This document shows, one piece after another, positions 40,925 through 52,849 of a stretch of DNA of 64,000 bases (positions within the stretch are counted from its first letter, which is position 1; every line of letters starts with the position of its first letter). The position numbers and the translations under genes are program-made. The stretch is from Podospora pseudoanserina. Lineage: Eukaryota; Ascomycota; Sordariomycetes; Sordariales; Podosporaceae. The stretch lies in the NCBI RefSeq assembly GCF_035222485.1, contig NW_026946672.1, forward strand, positions 1,054,001-1,118,000. The letters are read 5' to 3'. The notes below the pieces were generated by a model, which saw only the letters and a program-made list of their open reading frames with translations, searched no databases and was not told where the DNA came from.

Positions 40925-42605
40925 ATGGCAGTGTTCTCATCGCCGAGGGTGCTGTGTGCCACTTCCCGGACACCACCACTGTTGTCTCTCTCTTTGAGAA
41001 GCCACAAGCCCACCACATTGAGACCACGATACTTTTCCTTGTCTACACATCTCAGAACCAAGATGGAGGTGGAACTCACAGCTCCCAACGGCAGGAAGTG
41101 GACTCAGCCATTGGGTCTCTTCATTAACAATGAGTTTGTCAAGAGCAGCAATGAGCAGAAGCTTGCTTCCATCAACCCCACGTGCGTCCGTTTTTCATGA
41201 GAGGTCACTCGTTCCTGTTACTGATACCCACCGTAGAACCGAGGAGGAGATCTGCTCCGTCTACGCTGCCACATCTGATGACATCGACACAGCTGTAGCA
41301 GCAGCCCGCAAGGCCTTCAAGGACCCCTCATGGAAGTCTCTCAGCGGCACCGAGCGCGGTGCTCTCATGCTCAAGCTCGCCGACCTAGTCTCCCAACACG
41401 CCGAGACCCTCGCCACCATTGAGTGCCTCGACAACGGCAAACCTTACACCACAGCCCTCGCTGAAAACGTCCCCGAAGTCGTCAATGTATTCCGATACTA
41501 CGGCGGCTACGCCGACAAGAACTTTGGCCAAGTTATCGACGTCGGCCCCGCCAAATTCGCCTACACCGTCAAGGAGCCCTTGGGTGTATGCGGCCAAATC
41601 ATCCCCTGGAACTACCCCCTCGACATGGCCGCCTGGAAGCTCGGCCCAGCCCTCTGCTGCGGCAACACCGTCGTCCTGAAGCTCGCCGAGCAAACCCCCC
41701 TCTCCATGCTCTACCTCGCCAAGCTCATCAAAGAAGCCGGCTTCCCTCCCGGCGTGGTCAACATCATCAACGGCCACGGCCGCGAAGCCGGCGCCGCTCT
41801 CGTCCAACACCCCCAGGTCGACAAGATCGCTTTCACGGGCAGCACCGCCACCGGCAAGGAGATTATGAAGATGGCCTCGGCCACCATGAAGAACATCACG
41901 CTCGAGACGGGCGGCAAGTCCCCTCTCATCGTCTTTGAGGACGCCGACCTCGACCTTGCCGCGACGTGGTCCCACATCGGCATCATGAGCAACCAAGGTC
42001 AGATCTGCACCGCCACGTCCCGCATCCTCGTCCACGAGGGCATCTATGACAAGTTCACCGAGGCGTTCAGGGCCAAGATTCAAGAAATTTCGGTGCTGGG
42101 CGACCCCTTTGAGGAAACCACCTTCCAAGGACCCCAAGTCACGAAACAGCAATACGAGCGCGTCTTGTCATACATCGACATTGGCAAAGAAGAAGGTGCC
42201 ACTGTTTTCCTCGGCGGTGAAGCTGCTCCTCAAAGGGGCAAAGGGTTCTTTATTGCTCCTACGGTGTTCACCAATGTGAAGCCGACGATGAGGATCTACC
42301 GCGAGGAGATCTTTGGTCCTTGCGTGGCGATTGCTTCGTTCAAGACGGAGGAGGAGGCGGTTGAGATGGCTAATGATAGCACTTATGGGCTTGGGTCGGC
42401 GATTTTCACGAGGGACTTGAACAGGGCGCACAGGGTGGCGAGGGAGATCGAGGCGGGGATGGTGTGGATTAATAGCAGTAATGATTCTGATTTCAGGATC
42501 CCGTTTGGGGGGGTGAAGCAGAGTGGGATTGGGAGGGAGCTGGGGGAGGCGGGGTTGGCACCGTATTGTAATGTGAAGGCTATTCATGTGAATATGGCGG
42601 CGTAG
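40925..42605 (+). CDS. NAD(P)-dependent aldehyde dehydrogenase, probably mitochondrial
   Basis: Exons 40925-41181 and 41237-42605 encode 541 residues. The first 46 residues are rich in Arg, Ser and Leu with no acidic residue (MAVFSSPRVLCATSRTPPLL), as in a mitochondrial presequence. A second in-frame ATG at 41063 would give a 495-residue cytosolic form. ALDH motifs: PWNYPLDMAAWKLGPALCCG, FTGSTATGKEI, LETGGKSP with Glu309, QGQICTATSR with Cys343 (spacing 34, as in the family) and PFGGVKQSGIGRELGE. It oxidises aldehydes such as acetaldehyde to acids. The intron is 55 nt, GTGCGT to CGTAG. Confidence 0.92.
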
Positions 42606-43370
42606 AGGTAGAGGGGATGGGATGGTTGTGGTTATTTGCTGGCGACGAGCGCGAGCGTGGTGTAACTACCTTGGGTTGAATGAATGAATATTTGAAGTGT
42701 CCCTCCCATGTTGGTGATGAGGGATAAGCAATTGGTGTGAACAAAGTGTGTGAAAGGTTTGGCCATGCTGTCAGTTGATCCCAGGCATTGAAGTTTTATG
42801 TGATTACAGGACATTTATGATTTATTATCTGTAGAGGCATGGGAAAACGAGTCGCTACACTTTCCCCATAACTCCAGAATTTGTTGGAGACTTGTTGGAG
42901 TTGATGCATGAAAAGAGATCGGCCCGACGTCATCCCCAGCGTTCCATGGTGCTGGGGTGAGCTTGACCCCTGTCATACTGCCAAGCTCAGCTGAAATCGG
43001 GACGTGATTGGCTGGAGCCCAAGACAAGCAAAAATCCGGGGGTTCCACCTCGCGGCTTTTGGGCCGGCCAGACTTTCTGGGTAGGGCCGTCGTCATCCAG
43101 CACTGTCTCCACGTGTCGCATTCGACAATCCTCGAGATATCTATTCCCATTCCCGTCTTACAAAAGCACTTGCATAGCTCTGTGTGTTTCTGCTCTGTCC
43201 GTCCTGTCACAGAGATCTTCTGACAGGTTCCACGCGCGCAGGCACCCGTCTCGAATCTTTCGTCCTCGCTGAGCTCTCCAAACTTCGAACCGCAGACCCC
43301 CCCTGTTCAGGCCCAACCACCACCATTTTCTCTAGGCTCGCACAATCGCATCGTACATCCACACGCCCCA
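42606..43370. other. Intergenic, SEC12 promoter region
   Basis: 3' flank of ALDH and upstream region of SEC12, with a C-rich leader. No gene or clear element seen. Confidence 0.6.
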
Positions 43371-45275
43371 ATGGCGCCCCTGATCCCCTCGGCCGAGATC
43401 CGGCTCTCCTACCCTCTCTACGCCCTCGATTTCGACCCTCAAGATGCCAACAGACTGGTCGTTGGTGGCGGAGGAGGGGCAGGCGGAACGGGAGTAGGAA
43501 ACCAGATCAGCGTCCTCGACACGTCGACAAAGGAAGCCCTTCAGGTCGTCTCCGAAATCGAACTCAGTCGCGCGGAAGACAGCGTCAACACTATTGCCGT
43601 GGGCCCGCGCAAGAAGAATTCAGTTCCGGTGTATGCTGGCATCAACTCGAGCGAGGATGACATCAAGAAGGGGAAGAATGAACACTTTAGGGTATTCTCT
43701 GCCGATCTACCGTCAAAGACCAAGGATGCTGCTGGAGGACCAAAGATCACCGAGGTGTCGAGGTCTTCGTTCTTCACAACAAAAGATACCGAGGCTTATC
43801 AGAGGGTTTTGAGGATATCACAGCCGTACGAGGGGGTGAAGCAGATTGGAGCTGCCGCGACGGGTGTCTACCGGGCTGCGAAGGACCCGCAAATTGCCAT
43901 CTTTGATATTCCCTCTGCGAGCGGAAACAACACGGCGCCAAAGTTGAGGGGGAACCTGGAGTTGGTCAAGGAGGCGATGGACTTGGACATCATCCAGATC
44001 AGCGGCGACGGACACCAGCTTGTCTACTGCGATGACTACGACATCCACACGCTTGACATCAGCAACAAGGGTGACTCCAAAGACTTGCACACCGTCTGGA
44101 CCATGCCACACGACGAGTCAATGGGTGCCAAAGCCCGGCCTTCCTTCAGGTCGATCCGTTACCTCACGCCCACCTTTGTCCTCTGCGTCGCCAACCTTCC
44201 CCAAGCAGGCGGTTCCGTCCTCCAGGGCTTCCGCCTCCCCAACCCAGCCGACGTTGGCAAGGAGGGAAAAGAAGGAAAAGCCCGCCTCGCGCTCTCGGTT
44301 CACCTCCCCAAAAACGTCCGCCGCGGCACCGGTCTGGCGGTCCGCAACCTTTCCCCTCCCGCAAGCCCCTCCCAAGAACAGGGCGACGCCCAGTTTGTCA
44401 TCGCCGTCACGGGACAGGATAGCTCCATCACCCTCTACACCCTTGAACACCAGGCTCTCGCCGGTTTGACGCTGATTGCCAACTGCCACATCATCACCAC
44501 CCTCAAAGAAGTCCACCCCGGTCCGATCTCTGGCCTGGCCTTTTCGACCTTTGTGCCCCCAGCATCGGGCTCAAAGGTGCCCGCTACGGTTAAGCTAGCG
44601 TCGATTGGCTCGCTGGGGAACACGTGCGTGGTTCACACCATCCCGCTCAAGAAGCTGCCCTCGTCTACTACGGTCTCTTCTAGTGTGAAGTCGCTCGTGC
44701 CAGCGAGGTATGTTGTCGCACTAAAGTCGCACGGCCCAGGACACAAGGGGTTCTTGTCGTTTATTGCCATCTCTGCCATTGTCATTGCTTTGTTGGCGCA
44801 GGCGCTGATGGAGATTAATGGCCTTGCGCCGCCGTATTTGGGGACGAAGAATGTTGTTCCTGCGAGCTGGCAGGCGCCTTATATGAAGGGTTTGCGGGAG
44901 GAGCAGGCGAGGCTTAAAAAGGAAGGGGGGGGGCAGTTGGCGGATATTTTGGGGCAGCCTAGGGAGGGGGTGCCGAGGGTGGTGATTAAGCAGCAGGGGG
45001 AGTGGGATTCGGCCATGGCGGAGGGGGCCGGGGCGGTGAAGATGGTGCTCAAGCAGGAGGAGGGGAGTGGGGAGGTGAAGATGGTGGAGGAGGAGAAGTT
45101 GGGGGAAGGGGAAAAGGGGAAAGAATGGGAGGAGCTGCCGGTGGAGCAGCAGGAGTTGTGGAAGAAGGCGCTCAAGAAGGCGGGGCATTGGGGGGAGGAT
45201 GTAGGGGAGGCAGTCTTTAAGGGGGTGTTGTTTGGGGAGATTGGGGGGTTGGTGGGGGCTTTTGTTAGGGGGTAG
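43371..45275 (+). CDS. SEC12: SEC12-type guanine nucleotide exchange factor (ER, COPII)
   Basis: A single exon of 634 residues. A WD40-type propeller fills about residues 1-445: YPLYALDFDPQDANRLVVGG, QISVLDTSTKEAL, FSADLPSKTKDA and LKEVHPGPISGLAFS. A single membrane helix follows (about 463-482, FLSFIAISAIVIALLAQAL). The C-terminal 150 residues face the ER lumen and are rich in Glu and Lys. This is the layout of Sec12/PREB, which loads GTP on Sar1 to start COPII vesicles. The start ATGGCGCCC follows a typical A-rich context (CCCCAATGG). Confidence 0.86.
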   Translation: MAPLIPSAEIRLSYPLYALDFDPQDANRLVVGGGGGAGGTGVGNQISVLDTSTKEALQVVSEIELSRAEDSVNTIAVGPRKKNSVPVYAGINSSEDDIKKGKNEHFRVFSADLPSKTKDAAGGPKITEVSRSSFFTTKDTEAYQRVLRISQPYEGVKQIGAAATGVYRAAKDPQIAIFDIPSASGNNTAPKLRGNLELVKEAMDLDIIQISGDGHQLVYCDDYDIHTLDISNKGDSKDLHTVWTMPHDESMGAKARPSFRSIRYLTPTFVLCVANLPQAGGSVLQGFRLPNPADVGKEGKEGKARLALSVHLPKNVRRGTGLAVRNLSPPASPSQEQGDAQFVIAVTGQDSSITLYTLEHQALAGLTLIANCHIITTLKEVHPGPISGLAFSTFVPPASGSKVPATVKLASIGSLGNTCVVHTIPLKKLPSSTTVSSSVKSLVPARYVVALKSHGPGHKGFLSFIAISAIVIALLAQALMEINGLAPPYLGTKNVVPASWQAPYMKGLREEQARLKKEGGGQLADILGQPREGVPRVVIKQQGEWDSAMAEGAGAVKMVLKQEEGSGEVKMVEEEKLGEGEKGKEWEELPVEQQELWKKALKKAGHWGEDVGEAVFKGVLFGEIGGLVGAFVRG

Positions 45276-46109
45276 GGACTTTGATGATTGATTTGCCTGG
45301 ATGGGTAGAGAGCTGAGGAGGAAGTGGAGAGAGTGGGAGAGTGAGGTTGAGTATAGAGCAGACGATTGAAACACCAGAGCTGAAGATGAAGGGGGAAGAG
45401 CTGAGGAGTTATAACGGGAGGCTGAGATGAGTTCTAATGTTGGGAGCGGGATCAATGCCTCAATGTATGTGATATGAAGAGAAGGCAAACAGCAGTGGTA
45501 TGGAAAAAGAGTACATTCAATAGGGGTTTTTCTCTCTTTGTGGAATGGGGGATACATATCCCGTCATCCGTAGTTGTTACATCACCTTACCTGCTCTATT
45601 CACTACTTGCTCAACAAGCTCCTTCAAAGGTTCCTCGTATTCTTCTTCCTGTCAGCCTGGATGGCATGCTAGTGTACGATTGATGCACCTGACTTTTTGC
45701 TGATATCATCGTCAAGGTCGTTGTTTGGAAATTGAGCAAGTTCAAAATGGAGTGCGAGTACGTGCTTTGGGATTTAACAACATACCAAACCACGCAGGCT
45801 CATGTTGCTGTGATAGAGCGTGTGACATACAGTGAATCCTGTTCTTCTTGGTATCTGCCCCTTCCGGTATTCCCGCTCCATCATCGTGAAGCTTTGGCAG
45901 AGGCCCGAATGTAACAACTTGCACCCATAACAATTCCCATTGACAACGCCATAAAATGCCCAAACGCTACCCTGCTGACCCCTGCCCAAAGCAGTGCGCT
46001 TTGCAAATACCGCCATGCACAGCGTATACATCTCAATAAACCAGTCCTCCATAATCCTCTATCCATATTTCCACCTGTAGTTCACTCGTCCATAAAACCA
46101 ACCCCCCTC
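45276..46109. other. Intergenic, convergent 3' flanks
   Basis: Between SEC12 and the unknown gene at 46110. Nothing recognised; the minus-strand frames here lack family features. Confidence 0.6.
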
Positions 46110-47949
46110 TCAAACAAAAACATCCACCTCCACTAGACCTCCAGCCCTCCTCAGATTATAAATCAGCAAGACAGCCTGGTCCCATTCCTCCGACGTGGTA
46201 ATCATCCTCCTCCCATACGGCGTCTGTATCCACATGTGCGGTCTTCTATACTGCGCTTGCTCAAACGACGCCATCAGCCCGTCAAAGGCACCTTCTAATA
46301 TTATCGAGTCGGTGTGCTTGAACTCAAAGGGGGTGTCGACCAGGTCGCTGCTATCGGCTCCATCTTTGACAAAGACGCGGTAGGTGAGCTTGGCGTTGGG
46401 CGGGATCTCAACCTCATATATATCCGGATCCTGAAGCCCGGCCAGGGCTTGGGCCCGCTTGCGCTTTTTGTTGATGGTCACCTCACTCACCAGAGAGGCA
46501 AAGAAAGACTGGCCGTTTTGCGGTGGAATTTCTGGCTCGGGTGGTGCTGTTTCGAGGACCTGGCGAATCGGGATAGGAGATGATTCTCCTGTAGGTGGAG
46601 AGGGGAGCTGGGCTGAGCGCTGAGCTCTCTGCGCTGATACAGCGAGGTCGGCACTGTCCCACAAGGTCTGCATTGCAGGAGCCCGTTGGTCCGGGGGAGT
46701 GCACGGTCGCGAGGTGGTAGGAGTGGTATCAAACTGGCACTCTGTCTCCGGGGTGCTGACTTGTGGTTGATCAACCGAAGGTGTGGTTGTCCGCGATGTG
46801 TCGTCCCTCTTCCGGCGTGCGAGGCTATTTTGCTGAGTGATTCTGGATTTGAGGTTGTCCTGAACGCGGTAGACAAACATGGCGAAGTAGAACAGAAGGG
46901 TTGTCGAGTCCTCGGGCCAAAACAGAGTTCTGGTTCTGGCACTTGCATTCGCATTCCCAGCACCAAACCAACGTGCTCCCCAGCCTTCTTTCGCCAGTAT
47001 CTGGTATGCCAGCTTCACCACAAACATCTTGGTGTGTGCGCCGTTATGCCTTTTCTCACATCTTATGCGTTGAATGACTTCGGCAAGCTGCTCGGCCTCA
47101 AGATACTGGTGCAGGTCCTTCTTCAAGTACTTGCCTTCACCCACGGGCAGCTCAAGCAGACTGTAGAGCTCTTCGTATTTCTGGTTTCGTCCTGGACCAC
47201 AGTTAGCATTTGGCAAAGGTAGAATTACAGGACGAAGTGATAGACTTACTGAGGGTGATGTATTCCCAGATTTTAGCAAGCTGGGTTTCCTCGTCCATGC
47301 GGCGCGGCAGCTTGACCATGCTGTTTGCTGCAGTGGTCGAATAGCGAAGGCCGTGAATCTGTTGAATAGAAATGACAGAAAATTCTTGCATATTCTCCCC
47401 ATAGGATGTTGGGATCATCTGATGGACATCTTCCGGCGCATCTGTAGGGGCATTAACATGCTGATCTTGATTTAGACCCGCCCAGTTGACCTCCGAGAGC
47501 TTCTGGAGTTCGGCCTGCCAGTCTGCATCCGTGGCCAGGTCCACGTGAGCGTCGCTGAGCAGGAACTCGAGCTCTCCTGATACCGCAGCTCCGGTACTAG
47601 GAAGGTCATTGTGAGGATATCGGGTGCTACTAACCACGAGGCCACCTGAAGTGTGTCCATCTTGGAGCGATAAAGGGGCACCAAGAGGATCAGGGACAAC
47701 GGGCAAAGTGAGCTGAGAAACAGGCTCTTCTTGTACCCTTGGCAGAGTGAGCTCGCATCGGGGCTCTGATGAAGTCGCCGGTGGTGACGAGGATGGCTGT
47801 AGTTGGATGGCGGGGTCCGAGGTGACTTCTTCGAATAAAAGTGAAGAGAGGTCCGTCTCGGGATCAAGGCCGTCGCCGAAAAGCGAATCCAAGTCGTTGT
47901 CGCTATCTCCAATGTCGGAGAGAGGTTGAGATTCAAATTGCTGGGCCAT
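46110..47949 (-). CDS. Unknown, probably nuclear protein
   Basis: Exons 47949-47250 and 47191-46110 encode 593 residues; the 58-nt intron (GTAAGT to TCCAG) has a CTAAC branch site. An acidic, Ser/Pro-rich N-terminus (DIGDSDNDLDSLFGDGLD) resembles an activation region. A helical segment at about 220-330 contains KYEELYSLLELPVGEGKYL and AYQILAKEGWGARWFGAG. A basic KKRKR at 475-479 is a likely nuclear signal. The C-terminus (about 490-593) looks like a beta-rich fold, with AKLTYRVFVKDGADSSDLV and HMWIQTPYGRRMIT. I do not recognise the family. An ATG at 48003 would add 18 basic residues. Tandem GATAAG motifs lie 144 bp upstream. Confidence 0.72.
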
Positions 47950-50900
47950 TTTGACGAGTTTTGGCCGTTTGCTGCACGATGAGCGAAGCAGCTGGGAAAG
48001 CAAGCAGCAGTTGAATGAAAATATTGACCTTCAACTTTGAGGACCAGTCGCGCTCCAGATCTTTCTTGCAAGCGCGTCCTCAATTAAGCTCCGATAAGCT
48101 GATAAGAACCCTCGGCCCAGTCACCCTAACCTTGTTTCCACCCCAACCGAGCAACTGATGGTTCCTTCCTTCCATTTTGATCAAGAGAAATGATTGTTGC
48201 ACTGGTAATTTCCTGGGAATGTGAGGATCAAAACATTACTTTTCCAGACTCTTTGAAATATTCACTTGCAGGGCAACAAGACGGCACATCTGGCTATGAG
48301 ACCGACATTGTTTACTTCCTCCCTACTTTTCTCCGCCACCATGCATTGACATCTGCTATTTCGCATCTTGAAAATAATACAGAAACTCTGAGCTCGGGAT
48401 ACTACAGTTACGTTACCAGTGATTTTCACATCATTTATCACCAATTGCTTGCGATCTCGTTTCCGAGGGACGGCTCGACTTGCTCGGCACCAGAAACCAC
48501 ACCCTGTCTGCACGATGTTATTCCGTTTGAACACAGCCAATATTGCCAGAGAAGTGAAACCGATGAGCGTTCCTCGGAAAATCTTTCTCATATTGCGATA
48601 TTATATTCGGCCAGCCGAGATGAACCGCCAAAACTCATCTCGTCCTTTTGAATGTGTCTTCCCTCACCACACTGGCCACATTGGCTGCCGTTCAACTTGG
48701 TCGGCCGGTGAAGTTCACCGTTAAATCCAATAAATCCACAAGATAAGCGAGCCGTTGGTTACCATCCTCGTTCTCCCCAGCCAAAAGTCCTTCAACTGAC
48801 ACGGTGACCGGACGATTTCCGGAAGCTGCCCAGGCCAGCCACAGAGCAGGTCACCTGCCATTGCTTCTTCGGCTACAAGTTGACAAGCTAGGATGACCTA
48901 TCACCATGAATAACCGGTGATGAGCTTCAACTGTCCAGTCACACACCCTCTCGGCGCCGCGAATGGCCGTCCGCCTGACTCACCGACCTCTCTCAGCAGG
49001 GGACATCATGATTTGCTCAGAACCTTGTCAGGTCTCGCCCCAGATTCGCCCTGCGTAGGCAGCATCTTGACCCCAGTACTTTGTGTTCTGTTCCAGTAGT
49101 GCTCATCGACATCTCCGTTGGTAGGCCGCGAGATGGCAAGATAGGCCAAGTGCTAGCCAGCATCCTTCCAACAGGATCACCCCACCCGTCTCGATGGTGC
49201 TTCGGAATGGTGCAATAACCACAGACATTCTTTTGTCCTACTGGACACTGATAGAAGACACGGCATCTCGCATGTATCTCGCCCACAGCTTCCACACGCT
49301 ATGTTCAACCTGCCCCTTCGCCGGCCAATCGTCCACTGAACGCTCGCTAGACATTCGCTGTAACTCGTCGAACTCGTTATTGCCATGAGTAAGGGCCGGA
49401 TCTAGGTTACCTTGAACTTGCAGGACACATGCCAGCGGCATCTCTGCCACTGGTTGATGTTGAACGGGGAAGCCGTTCCCTCCCGCCCGCTCTGTCTGAC
49501 AGTGGCCATGTAGTATTCCCACTCCCCCGGGGCCACTAGTCTCGAGAATATTGTAACTGGGCATGTCACTATCATGTACCGTGCCGTCAAATATTAGACT
49601 GCTTGAGCTGGATGCTACGGAGGCCTGTCGTTTCTTTATGGACTGCCCCCCGAGTCTCAGCCCCCCCCACCCCGCAGGTATTTACGGAGTGTTGACCACA
49701 CCGTCACTGGCGGCAGACTGGCCTCACAGAGTACGGGAGGCTGGACTAGAGGTCATATTCTGCGATACAAGCTCTGATTTGCTCTGGCGAATGGTCCATG
49801 GGCATGATTCCACAAATTTCCGCAGGCTTGCCTTCGCACGCCCCCCGGCTGGAGTTGCTACCTTGACCCCAACTTCACGCACCTTTTCAGCGCACAGCAG
49901 TGTCAGTCTAACAAGGTAGTATACGGTTACCCGGGGTGTTGTATCCCATATTAGGCCAGTAGGAAGTCGAGATTCTCAGCAAACGAAGCAGCTTGATGGA
50001 TCAGCGGAACGGCGCCTATCTGTGAAAAATCAAGCGCTCTTGGAAACGGTGACCAGAAGCACGCCAACGGTTCACCGGGCAGAACTCCGTCAGCTCTTAT
50101 GAGCGTCAGCGACCATCAACGAGCAGCTTGATGGGCATCATTTGCTGGTGATCATTGCGTAATATCAGAACGGGTTACCTGCTGAGATTGAATCTTGCGC
50201 AAGAAACCAAGGCAAGAAGCGGAGTCTTAGTTGCTTGTCACGCACATCACGGTCAAGAAGACGATCAGTCTGACACACTTTGATGAGCGATAGTGATATC
50301 TGACAGCATCTCCGTTGCGACGGTATTCTTTACACTTGCTGGTCAAGTATTGATTGTATCCAGCGTTTTTGCTGACACACCTGCGGCTCTGGCAGTACGT
50401 GACTCTGACCATCAGGAAGAGAATACATCTGGGAACCTCCAGACAAGACTGGAATGCGGCTGTAAAACATCTTGTAGTATATCTGAGAGCGGGAATCCGA
50501 AGGTACTCTCGCAGCTTGTTTGCAACGGCCAGCATGTGTCGATGACAACAACTTGGCTGAGCAGATCCAATCTGAGTGAAGCCATCATCAACACACGCGA
50601 TTCTAGCACAGTCAGTCTCCCCCATTCCACCCTTGACAGCAGTACAACAACAAAAGCATTGTCAATAATGGAACCAAGTTGTGAACAATAATTGTGCCAC
50701 CGCATCTTCCCTCTTTCTATTTATGCTTCTACTTTTTCTGCTACAATCTCTCCTTGCTGCAATGATGAACACGCTTCCACACGGAACTGGTGGAGTTTCT
50801 CTACCTTCCCCAAGTATTTCTCTCAGCTTTTGCTCAAATGTGCACATCTGGGCATCAAAGAAACGACAACAACCATCCCGCTCGGGCCCAGGGAAAAACA

Positions 50901-51290
50901 ATGAACCAAGCTAGCCACGTAGTCCTATTTTTTATACTCTAGTTTTTTCTCGCTACCTGCTATTTTTGCAGTTTGGTTATACTAGGTATCCCCGCTAGGA
51001 AAAGGTTGGATGGTGGAAACGAGTTGTGATGCCGGACAGGAAGGGCCGGTTTGGACGATATGGGGAGTTTTGGTTGGGATGTTCTGCTCAGGTGTTTATA
51101 CGCTCTTTGAGGGGTCATGTTGATACCAGCAGATACCCTTGAACACATGACCATATATGTCTATCTACAACGTTTGCCGCCCGGTCTATCAACCCGCAGT
51201 CTACATCCCCCATCTACCGCCTCTAGTATCTACCTAGGTACCTTGCAACCAACCCCCCCTACAGCATCTACTCCAAAGAGAGAGAAGTAT
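47950..51290. other. 3.3-kb gene-free region
   Basis: Upstream of the unknown gene and downstream of the SMP-30 gene. It holds the tandem GATAAG motif at 48093-48117. Open frames such as 48190-48651 and 50293-50691 have no family features; the latter has a hydrophobic N-terminus but no convincing context. Confidence 0.5.
48093..48117. promoter_or_regulatory. Tandem GATA motif followed by CCCTCGGCC
   Basis: GATAAGCTGATAA at 48093-48105, then CCCTCGGCC at 48109-48117, the same two-part arrangement as at 40485. It lies 144 bp upstream of the unknown nuclear-protein gene. Confidence 0.4.
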
Positions 51291-52849
51291 CTACAACCTA
51301 AACAAATCATGCCCCAACCCCCTGACCCCAACGTCAACCCTAAACAACGCCCCCCCATTGACCTTGCTCTCCTCCCCCTCAGCAGCACCGTCATCCCCAG
51401 CAGTAGTAATGAACAACTCCTCGCCCACAAACTCCACACAGGTGATGTTTCTGGTAGGCAACCTCACCTCCCCAATCAACTTCCCCTCCGGGCTCAGCTT
51501 CAAAACGCGGGACTCGCCATAGACGGCATGCCAGATGTTACCTTCAACATCAACCCTAAACCCGTCAGGTTCACCGCTCCCGACGTGCTGGTAAAAGATG
51601 CGCTTGTTGGAGAGGGTGACGACTGAAGAAGGGGAGGGGGAGGGGTCGTAATCCCAAGCCAGGACCTCGCGCGCGTTGGAGTGGGTAAAGTACATTGTCC
51701 TCTGGTCGGGGGACCAGCCGACAGAGTTTGGGATTGTGAGGGAGGTGAGGGCGAGTTGCGGGGGGGAGGTTTGGGTGAAGCGGAGGAGGGAGCCTAAAAC
51801 TGGTTAGTGCTTGGATGGAAAGAGAGTATTGGGGGAAAGTAAGTAAGTGGAGAGGCAAAACTAATTGCCCAACTAAGAATGGTAAGGTAAAGAAAGGGTA
51901 TTGCCCCCTCAGGCGCCGGGACGGCTCGAGAGAGAGCCGCAGGAGGAAAACCACATGGCAAGGAACTTCCGAACCCGACCTGATGGGTTTAGTTTGAGCA
52001 GTTTGCTGTACATACATGCATTGCGCATATGCAGTAGTCAACGGCCCCGGCAGGCGGCGACTCCGAGCCGCTTGCCGCGAAGGGAGAGTGGGCAGGTTAT
52101 TCCTCACTTGAGGAAGAACTATGACGACGGCTGCTGCTGCTGATGACGATGATGTGTCCATCCTGTCCTTTGTCCTCTTTCCCTGGTATTCTCTTCGATT
52201 CCCCCATCCGATCGACGCGGCAACAACGTTGAAGTCTCCCCAACCCGGGTCTGCCACGTGTACGACCGACGCTTCATGTAACTGGTCCCGGAGTCCCTGC
52301 TTGGGGAGAGGGTTTGGGTTAGGGGACCAGAACCGTCGTTGATGGACCAATTCAGGGGTATCATCATGGGGATGCCATTGGGGAAGTAAACGACAAAGCA
52401 AGAAAGCAATCAAGAAAAAAACCCTTACCCTCAGGCCGGAAATCCCCCTTCCCAAAATCAGTCATGCTCCCCATCCAGAACCTCCCCTGGGGATCGACCG
52501 CCCCGTCATTGCTCCTGATCCTATCCACGCCCTCCCCCTCCATCTTGGAGATGTACTCATACTCCCCCGTCTTCCTGTCCAGGACCGCGAGCCCCTGCTT
52601 GGCTCCAATCAGGATCTTGTCCTTGGGGTCGACGCCCGCAATGTCAGCGGTGACGGTGACGGGCTCATCGAAAGAAAGGGTGACGAGATCGGCGGGGTCG
52701 TTGATGGAGACGGTATGAAGCTTCTTGTTCTTGATGTCGACGAAGCGGACGGTTTGGGTGGCGGGTTCGTAGTAGGGTCCTTCGCCGAGGCCGCAGTGGA
52801 GGTTAAGGTAGGGGGTTTTTACCTCCCAGACTTGGAATTCGGAGGACAT
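51291..52849 (-). CDS. SMP-30/gluconolactonase-family lactonase
   Basis: Exons 52849-52429 and 51793-51291 encode 307 residues, the usual size for the family. Motifs: CGLGEGPYYEP with metal ligand Glu23, VDRIRSNDGAVDPQGRFWMG with the Asn-Asp pair, NSVGWSPDQRTMYFT, and DGFRVDVEGNIWHAVYG with the catalytic Asp. This is a six-bladed propeller that opens sugar lactones with a divalent metal. There is no signal peptide; I prefer the ATG of MSSEFQVW over one 27 codons earlier that is followed by a Lys run. The intron is 635 nt (GTAAGG to TTTTAG), far longer than the others in the window. Confidence 0.88.

Noticed and set aside
41385-42152. 255-codon minus-strand frame opposite ALDH
   Set aside because: Antisense shadow of a GC-biased coding region.
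51571-52455. 294-codon minus-strand frame across the SMP-30 intron
   Set aside because: It covers the intron and part of both exons in the wrong frame; composition is rich in Arg, Pro and Leu without features. The exons fit SMP-30 fully.
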